Origin: Macrocystis pyrifera
Lineage: Eukaryota > Sar > Phaeophyceae > Laminariales > Laminariaceae
DNA: 64,000 nt
Assembly (NCBI GenBank): GCA_031763025.1
Contig: JASSKH010000007.1
Coordinates: 9,005,930 to 9,069,929, forward strand
Direction of reading: 5' to 3'
The first letter of the stretch is position 1; each line of letters begins with the position of its first letter. The translations under genes and the position numbers were made by a program. The notes beneath the pieces are model-generated. The model searched no databases, was not told the DNA's origin, and saw only the letters and a program-made list of their open reading frames with translations. Below are positions 22,404 through 33,133 of the stretch, in pieces.

Positions 22404-23694
22404 TGGTAGTCTGCTTGCATTTCATATCCCATGTACCTCGTAGATTAATGGAGACGGCATGTGCATCCTTCTCCGACTCAAGCGCTTTACAGATGTATGA
22501 GTTTCTGCTGAGTGTGCGGCTTCTTCGTCTTGAGTGCATCAGTCATCGTAAGGGATACACTACTGCTGTCAAATGGAACACAATACGAGTAGGACTACTG
22601 CAGTATACCCAAACTCGCAGCCTAGAGGCAACTGGGGTTGAAGTGGGACGTGGGCCTAATTGCCGATGTTACCACGGCCCCCATCATACGGGTTACCGCG
22701 TCGAAATCGGACAACGTTCGTCTTGACATGGATGGGAGGGGCTACGTAGAAAAATAGTTGATCCTCTAAACAGATTTGAGGTTTCTGACGGCGAGTGGTC
22801 ACCGCCGTGTCGTGGCTTATCGTGGTTGACTCCTGGCGCCGCAGAAATTCCATCTCTGTCGGTGCGCCTGTTACTGCTGTGGGCCCCTGTTTCTTATGTT
22901 AAGAACTTCAATACTGGTTCAGGAGGAGCCATCGCGCGAGGGGTGTATACCAAGCGGACAACCCGCAGAACACCCGTACGTCGTAAGCGAAAACACATAT
23001 TAAGTGGCAAGACCGAAAGAGCAACAGCAACAGCAGCATCACCCAAGCATCAGCACTCGATCAAATACAAGTAATAGGAAACAAAAAAGGACCGTGTGCC
23101 AAGCACTCCGCACACAAGGGGAGGGGTACGCTTTACAGCGGCAAAGAACGACAGAGAGTTCAGGCGAGATTCTATATTCCAATGAATATCTACCTAAACG
23201 GTACAGATACAGATGCAAGGCAACATGATACCTGGTACATGTTACCTACTTGTGCAGCAGTACAACAAAAATTGTACACACTGCAGTTGTATTTATACTT
23301 CGCATCAAGTGTTGCATATATTCGTACCTGTTCCCGGGTAAAGCGAAGGAACTTTATGCAGTCCTGGCAGCTGAAGCTTCTCGACATGTCCCTCCGGACA
23401 ATCCTCGTGGGTCTGCCGTCGATCTCGAACCGGCCAAGCGTGTGCAGCAGTCCTAAGTTCGCCATGCTCAACATGGGTGAGTACAAGGGACAAGCATTCC
23501 GCACCTGGAGCCAAGCCAATGCCATTTTTTTGCGCTTGACCCTCGCGCTGATTATCAAACGAGACATCTTGCGGTACCGCTTCGGCGGGTGCGCTGACTG
23601 CACGCAGCTACTGGCTCTGGTGCATATACCGCTGTGGGGACTACGCTGTGCTGTGCAGAGTTCTCGGTGTGTGGTGTGCACATTTGTTAGGCGT
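22404..23694. other. Unassigned stretch; overlapping ORFs at 23,182-23,778
   Basis: Frames on both strands over 23,182-23,778 are long (up to about 198 codons) but rival each other and contain no motif I know. A CAACAGCAGCA-like short run lies near 23,025. I make no gene call. Confidence 0.4.
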
Positions 23695-24099
23695 TGGATA
23701 TCGTACCGAAACTTACGATATATCGTTCGATATCTTTTTTTTTATCGAACCGCAAAAAGTTCGGTATTTCGATATTAGTTTTCATAATTCGATAAACGAT
23801 AACGATACGATAAAACGATCAAAGGCCGAACGCCCCCATGGGAGACAGGGGACACGGCAAGGGGTAATAGGTTGGGAGATGACACTGCTGTCGATACCCT
23901 CGTGTTTTTGGACGTTTCGCACCGATTGGCATGGTCAAGCGGAATCTCGCAGGAAGCGCTCGGCAGGAAAGACAAGTGATTTTTTGTTTTTTTTTGTGTG
24001 GCGGCGACGGTTGGGTTCGTGAGTACGAATACAAGTTCTTCCGAATAGCACTGCTGTGCGGTATGATATACATTTTTTGTTGAGCTGTGGTTGTCGTTG
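23695..24099 (+). repeat. Dispersed repeat D2, copy 1
   Basis: About 405 bp, present in inverted orientation at 37,627-38,292. Begins GTTGGATATCGTACCGAAAC, contains TATATCG/CGATAACGATA palindromic sequence, AAGGCCGAACGCCCCCATGG and GGCATGGTCAAGCGGAATCT, and ends near GAGCTGTGGTTGTCGTTG. Compared with the right copy it lacks about 250 bp. Non-coding. The two copies flank the macrosatellite block as a 13.5-kb-spaced inverted pair. Confidence 0.75.
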
Positions 24100-24399
24100 G
24101 GCTCTGGTAATTAACAGCTATACATATCTTGCGTGGTATACGTATACATGCGTGGTACCTGGTAAGAGATTATGGCTCTTCATGATCACGTGTGTATCGG
24201 GGTCACTTTTTCATTAACCCTTACTAGCAACTAAAAAAAACAATATTACGTACCTGGTACCAGGCAGCCAGGTATGTACCTGGTCCCACTTTTTTATTAC
24301 TATACAGTATACGAGTCTGAGTACGACGCATAGTTGGATATTTTCACTTTCACTCTTGTTCTCAATTGCACAAAAGGATCTCAATTTGACCAAAAGGTT
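24100..24399. other. Unassigned stretch
   Basis: AT-rich with repeated ACCTGGTACC-type words (24,240-24,290). No gene or repeat family recognised. Confidence 0.45.
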
Positions 24400-24538
24400 G
24401 TCTCTCGCGCTTTCCGCTACGTAATAACCAATCTCTTTTAAGCAAGAAAAAGTCCCTACGAGCATGCACTCGGTGAGACTTGAACCCACGAAATTGATCG
24501 TGATAGGCACGCGGACTACCTACCCAGCCACCGGGGAC
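24400..24538 (-). mobile_element. tRNA-headed SINE, partial copy C
   Basis: Minus-strand match to the 42,336-42,659 SINE: starts GTCCCCGGTGGCTGGGTAGG, contains the B-box-like GTGGGTTCAAGTCTCACC and the tail AGGGACTTTTTCTTGC, then fades near 24,400. Its 5' end lies 8 bp from the foldback element. Confidence 0.7.
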
Positions 24539-24545
24539 GCATGCA

Positions 24546-25207
24546 TACTATTCTTTGGTTGTTTTATTTTCACCGAGGTATTTCTTCGAGGGTAGTGGGA
24601 GCTTGTCTGCATTGTATTGTGGCGATGAATTAATGTGAGAACAACCTGGAATATGTTGATCCTCGGAACCCTCTGCTGGACCATGCCATGGTGTTGTATT
24701 CACTTGTATTACGGGTCCTCGAGGTAATGACGCGACTCCAAAAATAAAGAAAAAGGACTTTTTGCGCCGGTTTTCGCCTCCATTATCGTTGTCGTTATCG
24801 TTATCTACTTTTCCGTATTATCGGTACGATAACGATAATTGTGGTCGTGGTGACTAGTGTTGGATATCGAAACCATGAACGTTTCGGTACGATAAGGCCA
24901 AAATAACTTCGATAACGATAACGATAACGATTTTCGATAATCCAGAAAAGTCGATAACGATAACGACAACGATAATGGAGGCGAAAACCGGCGCAAAAGG
25001 CCCTTTTTTACATTATTTTTGGGGCCGCGTCATCACCACGAGGACCCGTAATACAAGTGAATACAACACCAGCAGAGGGTTTCCAAAATCAACGTATTCC
25101 AGGTTGTTCTCACATTAATTCATCGCCACAATACAATGCAGACAAGCCCCAATAATTTTGGAGTGGAAGAAATACCTCGGTATATATAAAACAACCAAAG
25201 AATAGTA
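24546..25207. mobile_element. Foldback element, 662-bp near-perfect palindrome
   Basis: Two long inverted arms (24,546 to about 24,820 and about 24,955 to 25,207) meet around a centre rich in CGATAACGATAACG. The outermost pairing is TACTATTCTTTGGTTGTTTT with AAAACAACCAAAGAATAGTA; further paired words include GATGAATTAATGTGAGAACA, CCGGTTTTCGCCTCCATTAT and CTTGTATTACGGGTCCTCG. The arms carry some indels. Non-coding. It resembles a foldback or long-TIR non-autonomous DNA transposon. The central stretch shares TTGGATATCGAAAC and GTTTCGGTACGATA with repeat D2. Confidence 0.8.
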
Positions 25208-25785
25208 CACATGATATAACTGAAGCACATTAATGTATGTATACCTCAGACAAAACTAAAAGTGAGGTCGGCGCACGTACGTACCAGGTATCAGATACAT
25301 ACATGCGGTACCCTGTGCAAGTCGCCACACAGAAACCGAGAAGATCACATACTACCCAGAAGAAATGGACAGGATGAAAAAAACAACTCGACGTCGAAAA
25401 ATCGAAATCAAAATGAATCGGGGAAAAAAAAAAAAAAAATCGCAAAGGGACGAGAGATAAAAAAAGTTCAATTCAGGCCAGAAAGCAAGAAATCAAGAAA
25501 GGAAACATGTGATGTGGGAAGTGGGAGAGCAGTAAGGGTTCTACGGGAAGATGATCCACAGAAGAAGTGTAACACAGGTGTCTGTGCTTGGTCAAACTCA
25601 GACCTAGTTCTTATTGGAGTTCTCTTATTTTATTGGTGCGAGGCTTGCTCAAAAGGGGCAAGTGAGAAGAGTGAGGAGAGCGGGGGGGGGGGGGGGGGGG
25701 GGGGAGCACATGCTTTTTGAAGCCAGGAGTATCCTCTGGCTTCAACCGGCTACATTCTACTGGCAAGGGTGCATGCGTCACCCTC

Positions 25786-26070
25786 ACTTCAATAGTGCAG
25801 CGTCCCGTAAAGTGCATGCGTTGCCCTCAACTTCAATAGTACAACGCCCCGTAAGGGTGCATGCGTTGCCCTCAACTCCAATAGTACAACACCCCGTAAG
25901 GGTGCATGCGTTACTCTAAACTTCAGTAATACAACACCCCGTAAGGGTGCATGCGGTACTCTAAGCTTCAATAGTACAATGACCCATAAGGGAACATACG
26001 ATACTCTAAACTTCAATAGTACAACACCCTGTAAGGGTGCATGCGTTATTCTCAGCTTCAATAGTACAAC
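25786..26070. repeat. 45-bp minisatellite inside macrosatellite unit 1
   Basis: About six copies of a unit beginning CTTCAATAGTACAACACCCC and containing GTAAGGGTGCATGCGTTACT. Equivalent arrays lie in unit 2 (27,434-27,618 and 33,379-33,485, split by the retrotransposon), unit 3 (34,841-35,125) and unit 4 (36,480-36,765). The 45-bp period keeps a 15-residue repeating frame (HAPLRGVVLLKFRVT) open on the minus strand; this follows from the period and I do not call it a gene. Confidence 0.85.
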
Positions 26071-26290
26071 CTACTAACCTGCATATCAGATTCTACAGAT
26101 ATACCAGTCTGCGTGTCTACAGATATACTAACCTTCGTATCTACAGATATCAAATGGTAAACGGGGTACGATCCGACTGGAACAATAATAGCCTGCGTAT
26201 CTACAGATAGGTATCAAATGGTAAACGGGGTGCGACCCGACTGGAACAATAATATTTAACGGCCCCTACTGATGGTTGGCCTACTGACTT

Positions 26291-26392
26291 TTACGGGGGT
26301 CCATAGTAAACAGGACCAAATATTGTTAGTAAAAATAGGGAAATGTATAGTTTTTTATGTATACCATAGGTCCTATTAACTATGGACCCCCG
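26291..26392. mobile_element. MITE M1, copy d (unit 1)
   Basis: Ends TTACGGGGGTCCATAGTAAA and AACTATGGACCCCCG; the right end lacks the terminal TAA found in single copies (it continues AAAAACC). Confidence 0.82.
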
Positions 26393-26794
26393 AAAAACCA
26401 AGGTATTCTATGACAAACACACGAGAGAATTCGTATGTTTTTGCAGATTGCAGGCACGCACACTACGCGAGGGGAGGGTGTAGAACACCGCACGATAAAA
26501 ACAAAAAGACAAACAAACATACATACGTACTCCGCTACTAAGAACAGCAGGGAAGCAAAAAAGAGGCTAATAGACAAAAAACAAAAATGAAGACAGGTAT
26601 TGGCTACCAGGTATACCGGGTATTATTATATTGTGTATTATTGTGTACCATTTTTTTTTCTTTTTTTGATCATCACTTTTACTTTCCAGTCTAACTCGTA
26701 GGAGGATTTACCCTAAGCGATTTTCTGGACCATGTACATGAAAAAAGAAAAAGTACACCTGATCAGGTTTATTATTGATGATGCTGTATTATTA

Positions 26795-26901
26795 TTGCGG
26801 GGGACCATAGTAAATAGGACCAACGGTAAAGACAAAAACCTATACATTTCCCTGTTTTTACTAACAATATATGGTCCTATTTACTATGCCCCCCCCCGTA
26901 A
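26795..26901. mobile_element. MITE M1, copy e (unit 1, opposite orientation)
   Basis: Ends TTGCGGGGGACCATAGTAAA and TTTACTATG followed by a C-run and CGTAA. The C-run is longer here than in the other units. Confidence 0.82.
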
Positions 26902-27618
26902 TAGTAGAAGATATGTAGCTGTTAATTACCAGGTATCAGATACATACATGCGGTACCCTGTGCAAGTCGCCACACAGAAACCGAGAAGATCACATACTAC
27001 CCAGAAGAAATGGACAGGATGAAAAAAACAACTCGACGTCGAAAAATCGAAATCAAAATGAATCGGGGAAAAAAAAACAAAAATCGCAAAGGGACGAGAG
27101 ATAAAAAAAGTTCAATTCAGGCCAGAAAGCAAGAAATCAAGAAAGGAAACATGTGATGTGGGAAGTGGGAGAGCAGTAAGGGTTCTACGGGAAGATGATC
27201 CACAGAAGAAGTGTAACACAGGTGTCTGTGCTTGGTCAAACTCAGACCTAGTTCTTATTGGAGTTCTCTTATTTTATTGGTGCGAGGCTTGCTCAAAAGG
27301 GGCAAGTGAGAAGAGTGAGGAGAGCGGGGGGGGGGGGGGGGGGGGGGGGGGGGGAGCACATGCTTTTTGAAGCCAGGAGTATCCTCTGGCTTCAACCGGC
27401 TACATTCTACTGGCAAGGGTGCATGCGTCACCCTCACTTCAATAGTGCAGCGTCCCGTAAAGTGCATGCGTTGCCCTCAACTTCAATAGTACAACGCCCC
27501 GTAAGGGTGCATGCGTTGCCCTCAACTCCAATAGTACAACACCCCGTAAGGGTGCATGCGTTACTCTAAACTTCAGTAATACAACACCCCGTAAGGGTGC
27601 ATGCGGTACTCTAAGCTT

Positions 27619-27850
27619 TATGGCCTCTGCCAGATGATATCAGCAAGAGGGCTTCCAGCGAGGGACTCCACCAGTCTCGCTGGCCTCGCACTCAGTAAGT
27701 CTTGTTCTTAGAGCTTGTATTATCACGGAGTGATCCTCATCGGACCACGAGCCAGGTGGCTAGGGGACATCACACAGGATCCCCGGCCACTGCTCCACTC
27801 ACACATGCGATTACACTGAAACCTCCACGGCTTGGTATCTTTTGGCTACA
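27619..27850 (-). repeat. 3' LTR
   Basis: 232 bp. Read on the element strand it begins TGTAGCCAAAAGATACCAAG and ends GGCCATA, so the 5' end has the canonical TG but the 3' end is TA instead of CA. Immediately upstream on the element strand is GCTTTGGGGGTGC, a weak polypurine-tract candidate. Confidence 0.93.
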
Positions 27851-27928
27851 GCACCCCCAAAGCGAGTTCACTCGACACGAACGAGCTTGACAAAACCAAA
27901 AAACCAAGACGAAATCGCATGCGGCAAA

Positions 27929-28879
27929 TCACAAATCAATGCTGAACTCTGAAGCAATTTTAATCTTGAGCGCACGGGTCATCCGTAATTTGCGCAATTC
28001 CTTCACGACGAATTCAGGCGCAGCAGAATAAATCGACCGCAAAGACTCCCACGTGCGCTCCTCTGCTTCGAAACCATCCCAATCGACCAAGACAATCACC
28101 TCGTTGGCATCATCTTCGGCCACATGCACCAAAGCATTCATGCGGCATTCACCCTGCGCAAAGGAATGTTGGAAAACATCCTTCAGATCAGCGGTGACGT
28201 TCAACGTCGCATCCGCATAAAATCGTAAACGAGCCACGTGAGCTTGATGCACCTTCCCAGAAACGATGTTCTGAACTGAGTACACATGATCATGATCAGC
28301 TGCTACCACACGCCACGGACCAGTCCATGTGGACAACAATTTCGGTGTGGCACCCTGCCGACGAACACGAGCATACAACACGAAATCACCAACCGCAAAT
28401 TTTGGCAACACCACCTGGCCCTGAGCCTGTTTACGTTTGTTGTCGCGAGACACGGCAACAGCTGCGCGAATGTCGGCGCAAAATCTCTCCTGCTCTGCAA
28501 CGACTTCACGGACGTTCGCACGCAACAAGTCAGCATTCATCACGTCAACATTCCACCTGCCATCAGACTCAGAAACGAGCGCCGAGAAATCGGTACGCGG
28601 AGCACGCCCAAACATCACGCTGTACGGAGTGCTTCGGTAACGTTCACGAAACGAAGTGTTCAAGGCCCACTGAGCGGCCGGCAAAACATCAACCCACTCC
28701 GAAACCTGACGACGCTGTTCTGACAGAATGGAACGCAGAGCACGTACCACCTCTTTTACCATGCGTTCACACGTACCGTTCGACCACGGCGTGTAAGCGA
28801 CAGCAAAACGATGTTCGATGTGCAACGCGTCGCTCAAACAAAGCGAGCACCCTGTTCTTGAAATGCGTGGCGGTATCAC
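27929..28879 (-). CDS. Ty3 integrase C-terminal part with chromodomain (second frame)
   Basis: Continues the integrase core in a frame shifted relative to the main gag-pol. The in-frame product begins within LSDALHIEHRFAVAYTPW, followed by NGTCERMVKEV with the catalytic Glu (about residue 38 of this frame). Then come the helical C-terminal region, VGDFVLYARV and TGPWRVVAADH (GPY/F-like, about 186), and a terminal chromodomain (about 248-297: VIVLVDWDGFEAEERTWESL). Chromodomains of this type direct integration to particular chromatin (family knowledge). The methionine at the start of the open frame is not a credible start, because the sequence upstream of about 28,840 in this frame does not match integrase. 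Expression would need a frame change from gag-pol, or this is a single-base lesion. Confidence 0.85.
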   Translation of the reverse strand: MIPPRISRTGCSLCLSDALHIEHRFAVAYTPWSNGTCERMVKEVVRALRSILSEQRRQVSEWVDVLPAAQWALNTSFRERYRSTPYSVMFGRAPRTDFSALVSESDGRWNVDVMNADLLRANVREVVAEQERFCADIRAAVAVSRDNKRKQAQGQVVLPKFAVGDFVLYARVRRQGATPKLLSTWTGPWRVVAADHDHVYSVQNIVSGKVHQAHVARLRFYADATLNVTADLKDVFQHSFAQGECRMNALVHVAEDDANEVIVLVDWDGFEAEERTWESLRSIYSAAPEFVVKELRKLRMTRALKIKIASEFSIDL

Positions 28880-31800
28880 TCACCCACACACGCGGCACCC
28901 CCAAAGTCTTACACCAGGCTAGCAAATGCTTCGCTGTGACCTCGGCTGTACAAGCCTCGGCCGGTTCCAACGCCACGTAGTTGGACAAATCATCCATGAT
29001 GACCAAAACATATCGGAAACCATCCTCATCAGGCAGGCCATCGCTACCTTCGGGCCCGCTGTGGCCAACATACAAAAAATCAAAGTGCACCACTTCTCCC
29101 GGAGCGGTACCATGCACCGTGTCTCCGTAGGGACGAGGAATGAGTGCACCTGCACGCGTGTCTACACAGTGCAAACACTGGCGAACGAATTCGCGAACCT
29201 GAGAATCCATGTGAGGCCAAACACAATATTCCTTCAGGCGAAACAAAGTCGGCGCCACACCACGGTGACCAGCCGAGCGCATGTGCGCGCACACCATCAA
29301 ACGAGTTTGAAGAGCAAGATCATCCGGCGGAATCCACAAGACGTCACGCACCCCAACACGCACACGAAACAAACCATCATCGGCCAAGGTAGCTTGACCG
29401 AAGGTTGTCGAAAATTCATGAACACCAACGCCGATACGAGCGACAGACCTTTGTTGCGAGGCACGAATCACATCCAATGCGGGAAGCGAATCGTCAGCAT
29501 TACATGGGCTGTGCACGGCAACCGAACGAACAGGCACCGTAGGAACTTTGACCCAACGAGACAACAGATCCCCCCAACAGTTTCGATCGCCAGGGATGTG
29601 TTCGATTGCATAGCGGTATTGTCCTAAAACACCCTTCCAATTCTCTAGGCGTTGTGCCATGGTCTTTGTGACCGTCGTGACACACTTCTCCGGATTGAAA
29701 ATGTACTGCAAGTTTCGATGATCAGTAAAGATATGAACACCACCCCAAAGCAGGTATTCGAGCCTCCGGAACGTATTAACGATCGCAAAACCTTCTTTGT
29801 CGACAGTCGCCCAGCGCAACTGCGAACCTGTGAACGAACCACTCAGAAATCCGAGAGGCTCGTGAGACATGCTTTCCAACGCCAATCCACTGCGAAATTC
29901 GTGTTCAGGCACTTGGGTGAGAAAACTACCCCAATGGAAATCAGAAGCGTCAGGAAACATCAAAACAACGCACCCGGGACGAGGATGATGAAGCGGCACT
30001 GCTTGCGCCACCAAACCCCGTGCGGCATTCCACGCCCGCACCCGATCCTCCGTCCACGCGGTATCCTTGATGACACGATTGCGCGCCACTCGCTTAGTCC
30101 GACGTGTAGCCCCAACAAGGAGCTCCTCCAAAAAATCACGTAACGGTGCTACCGTTTCCGCTAAACGTGGTAACGATGTACGCAACCAGTTGACAGCCTG
30201 CAAGAATTGCATTAGTTCTCCAGCGTTTTCGGGACGACGCATTTCACTTAAACCTTGCACTCGAGCGGGGTCATGGGACACGACACCATTGGAATACACC
30301 TTACCACACCAGACCAGTTCACGAGAGAAGAAGGTACACTTGTGGGCGGCGACAAACAGTCCAACATTCTCCAGGCGTTCAAGAATGTCATCAAGCAGCT
30401 GCAGAAGAGCTTCTTCGGTGTCTGCGAAAAAGAAAACGTCATCGACCCAAACTTTGCAATCCAAACCACGCAACACTTCAGTCATGACACCTTGGAAATA
30501 AGAAGTCGCATTCAAAACACCTTGGGGAACACGGGTAGGCGTGAACAAACCGTCGCTTGTCGCCATGGTGAAGACGTCTTGCGCCTCCGGAGCCAAAGGC
30601 ATCTGCCAGTACCCTTGAAGTAGGTCCAGCTTGCCGAAGAAACGCGCCCCCAGCAGATCTCCCATGTCTTCATGGTTGGGCATGACGCCCGGGGACTTCT
30701 CCACCTGTGCGTTCACCGCCGAGTAGTCGCTCACCAAACGGAAAGAGTCCTTCTTGGGCACCGCCATCGCCGGACTCGCCCACACCGCCTGGATGTTGTG
30801 GTAGACAAAGCCAAAAAACACCAAAGCAGCAATGCACTTCGAGAGCCAGTCCCTTTTCGTCGGTTCGTACCGACGTGGCGTTGCCTTGACAGGCTTCGCC
30901 TGTTGCTTCAGCTGCACTCGCATCGGCTCCACTTGCGCTGGCGGATCACCACACAGCGCACGGCGAAAAGCACCCACGCGACGAGCCAAAATTTCGCGCA
31001 AACGGGTTGCTCCGCCGACGCTTAATCCACTCTGCTCTGCCTGCTGCACGCTGTCCTCCAACACCCGTTCTCGGGCCGTCCGCTCCTCCTCCGGATCCAT
31101 GAACATGTCTGGCCCCCGGTCGACCAAATGTTCCACCGCCTTGTCCTCCGGAGCATCCACCGTAGCCTCGGTCTGAAAAGCACGCACGGAAACCGTCACT
31201 CTGCGCGCCGCAAGGTAACTCGGAGTCTCCACACCGGTCGATACCGGCACTGCGCGAGGGCGAAGCTTCTCCAAAGCTTCACGGTAGACGTCGATGCCAA
31301 GAGCTTTCATGGTAGCCATGCCAAACGAAACGACGTTATCTGTACCAGGCATGACCGCGAAAGTGATGGGCTCCAATTTCACCGCTCCCCACGGCGTCCG
31401 TACACTCACGGCAATCGGCACCGTTTTGTGCGTGACCATCACTGAAACACCCGTAGCGGTTTTCGCCTGCTGCGGGCCATTTTCGAACGGAATTTGCAGA
31501 TCGGCGCCGCCGAAATGCGAAGACAGCTGCTGAAGTAAGCCGACACCGATGGACGTGAGCGCCGACCCCGAATCAAGGATCACACGCGCCATCAGCGAAC
31601 CAACCGACCCTGGCAAAGAGAGATCAGCGCGTAAACACTCAGCGCTGCGATCGACAGGCACTTCACCTGCCGTTGAACTCTGGTCGGTACCAAGAGTCAC
31701 CTGACGCCATGGCTGCCCTCCTACAGCCGGCGCCGAAGAAATAGAATCGGCGGTCCACCCCGACCAAGACGTCGAATATACAGACGGTTCCGGCGCTACC

Positions 31801-32939
31801 GCCCCTGCAGCAGCACCAGACACTGACTCCGCCCGCTCGGTGGATGGCGAAGTTCTCGCTCCAGCAGCACCCACCGATGTTCCAGCTCCTCCAACGTATA
31901 CAGCTCGGCCGGCAACAGACGAACCAGATCCCGACCCAGCGGCTCCTGCCGCTGGCGCACCAGAAGTTGAAGAAGCAACAGCAGAAGTTCCACCGCCCGC
32001 TGTCAATTGATTGCCACCACGGCCACCGCGCCCGCGTCCATGGTTGAATCTGCCCCGGCCGCCATTGCGGCCCCCGCGATACCCTGACGACCCGCGCCCA
32101 CCACTGCTGGGAGCTGTGCCGCCACCGCGAGCTTTTGGGCAATCAGAAACATAATGGTTGGGATCACCACACTCGAAACAGACGCGAACAAACGACTTTT
32201 TCGCGGATTGCTGCTGTTTCGGTTTCTGCTGCTGTTGGCGTCGCGGTTCAGCTGCCCCTGCAGCATCTTTCCGACCATACGCCTCGATGAATTTCCACTG
32301 TTCTGCAGCAGAAAAAATTTGGTCCATGACCAATGCCGGGTCCTTCTTCCACCCTGCAGCGTACGTGAGCTGACCTTTTACGTACTTTTTGAACTCGGAC
32401 GGCCATAAGCCATCCACCAACGCCATGCTCACAAATTCCGCCGGTCCGGGCAACCACGAACGGTCCTGCGCGCGGTACATGGCATGCACCGCGTGATTCT
32501 CCGCAAAATACTTTTCCATAGCGGAGTTTACCATCATCGCGCGGTCTTTGACGGATGTTTCACCGCCCTGCTTTTCATCGCGCCTCATTGAGAGAACGCG
32601 ACGCAAGTCCGCTGCCGCCCGCGAGGTGTCAAATCTGTTGCTGGTGGTTGTGTAACCGGCGTGCTGCCTAACAGCGTCCAACAACTCCGAGGCGGTCATC
32701 GTAGTCTGATGCTTGTAAAATCCCTCAAAACACCGATGAATGTAATTGGGGATAAGCTGGCCCATGCTCACTTTGGAGTGCTGAACCACCCCCTGAGCGT
32801 TGGCGAGCTGCAGCCGTTCCTCATAATCGAGGTACGCTGCGTAAAAAACACGAGAGGCCTGCTCGGTCCACACCTCTCCGTATTTCGGTGGAGTCAGAGA
32901 CTCCCCTACCACCAGCGGCGTGCTTGCCGTGTGCGCCAT
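28767..32939 (-). CDS. Ty3/gypsy Gag-Pol polyprotein (frame changes inside integrase core)
   Basis: One 1,390-codon frame fuses gag and pol with no stop or shift between them. Gag runs from residue 1, with a Gln-rich stretch and a CX2CX4HX4C zinc knuckle at 254-267 (CFECGDPNHYVSDC), then an RG-rich and Ser/Gly/Ala-rich spacer. Aspartic protease DSG is at 456-458 (RVILDSGSALTSIG). In the RT, FRLVSDYSAVN, the motif A region KLDLLQGYWQMPL and the catalytic VDD at 832-834 (KVWVDDVFFF; Trp replaces the usual aromatic Tyr/Phe). RNase H has D997 (FPDASDFHWG) and FTDHRNLQYIF. Integrase has H1219, H1225, C1255, C1258, and core D1287 and D1355. After HFKNRVL (about 1,364) the family match moves to the other frame at 28,832-28,843, so the last 26 residues are off-frame. 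Start ATG at 32,939 follows a 207-nt leader. Confidence 0.93.
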   Translation of the reverse strand: MAHTASTPLVVGESLTPPKYGEVWTEQASRVFYAAYLDYEERLQLANAQGVVQHSKVSMGQLIPNYIHRCFEGFYKHQTTMTASELLDAVRQHAGYTTTSNRFDTSRAAADLRRVLSMRRDEKQGGETSVKDRAMMVNSAMEKYFAENHAVHAMYRAQDRSWLPGPAEFVSMALVDGLWPSEFKKYVKGQLTYAAGWKKDPALVMDQIFSAAEQWKFIEAYGRKDAAGAAEPRRQQQQKPKQQQSAKKSFVRVCFECGDPNHYVSDCPKARGGGTAPSSGGRGSSGYRGGRNGGRGRFNHGRGRGGRGGNQLTAGGGTSAVASSTSGAPAAGAAGSGSGSSVAGRAVYVGGAGTSVGAAGARTSPSTERAESVSGAAAGAVAPEPSVYSTSWSGWTADSISSAPAVGGQPWRQVTLGTDQSSTAGEVPVDRSAECLRADLSLPGSVGSLMARVILDSGSALTSIGVGLLQQLSSHFGGADLQIPFENGPQQAKTATGVSVMVTHKTVPIAVSVRTPWGAVKLEPITFAVMPGTDNVVSFGMATMKALGIDVYREALEKLRPRAVPVSTGVETPSYLAARRVTVSVRAFQTEATVDAPEDKAVEHLVDRGPDMFMDPEEERTARERVLEDSVQQAEQSGLSVGGATRLREILARRVGAFRRALCGDPPAQVEPMRVQLKQQAKPVKATPRRYEPTKRDWLSKCIAALVFFGFVYHNIQAVWASPAMAVPKKDSFRLVSDYSAVNAQVEKSPGVMPNHEDMGDLLGARFFGKLDLLQGYWQMPLAPEAQDVFTMATSDGLFTPTRVPQGVLNATSYFQGVMTEVLRGLDCKVWVDDVFFFADTEEALLQLLDDILERLENVGLFVAAHKCTFFSRELVWCGKVYSNGVVSHDPARVQGLSEMRRPENAGELMQFLQAVNWLRTSLPRLAETVAPLRDFLEELLVGATRRTKRVARNRVIKDTAWTEDRVRAWNAARGLVAQAVPLHHPRPGCVVLMFPDASDFHWGSFLTQVPEHEFRSGLALESMSHEPLGFLSGSFTGSQLRWATVDKEGFAIVNTFRRLEYLLWGGVHIFTDHRNLQYIFNPEKCVTTVTKTMAQRLENWKGVLGQYRYAIEHIPGDRNCWGDLLSRWVKVPTVPVRSVAVHSPCNADDSLPALDVIRASQQRSVARIGVGVHEFSTTFGQATLADDGLFRVRVGVRDVLWIPPDDLALQTRLMVCAHMRSAGHRGVAPTLFRLKEYCVWPHMDSQVREFVRQCLHCVDTRAGALIPRPYGDTVHGTAPGEVVHFDFLYVGHSGPEGSDGLPDEDGFRYVLVIMDDLSNYVALEPAEACTAEVTAKHLLAWCKTLGVPRVWVSDTATHFKNRVLALFERRVAHRTSFCCRLHAVVERYV

Positions 32940-33133
32940 AATCCACAGCAGTCCACCTGGACTCTACTGTAATAACGGAGAAACTGCCGCCTGACCTGTG
33001 CGTCCTCCAGCTCCCGGAGCGTCCTCCCCTGCTGTGCGCTTCAAGCCGTTTCGATCCGTCCAACGGGCCAACTGCCTTCCCAGCTGTGACCCAATACTCC
33101 GCAGCCGAAAACTCCTCCAACAGAAGTTCCGCG

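Noticed and set aside
23182..23778. 198-residue plus ORF as a gene
   Set aside because: It runs into repeat D2, a 163-residue frame on the other strand overlaps it, and no motif is visible.
25789..26061. 90-residue minus-strand ORF with repeating LKFRVTHAPLRGVVL, present in units 1 and 3
   Set aside because: It is the translation of a 45-bp minisatellite; the period alone keeps the frame open.
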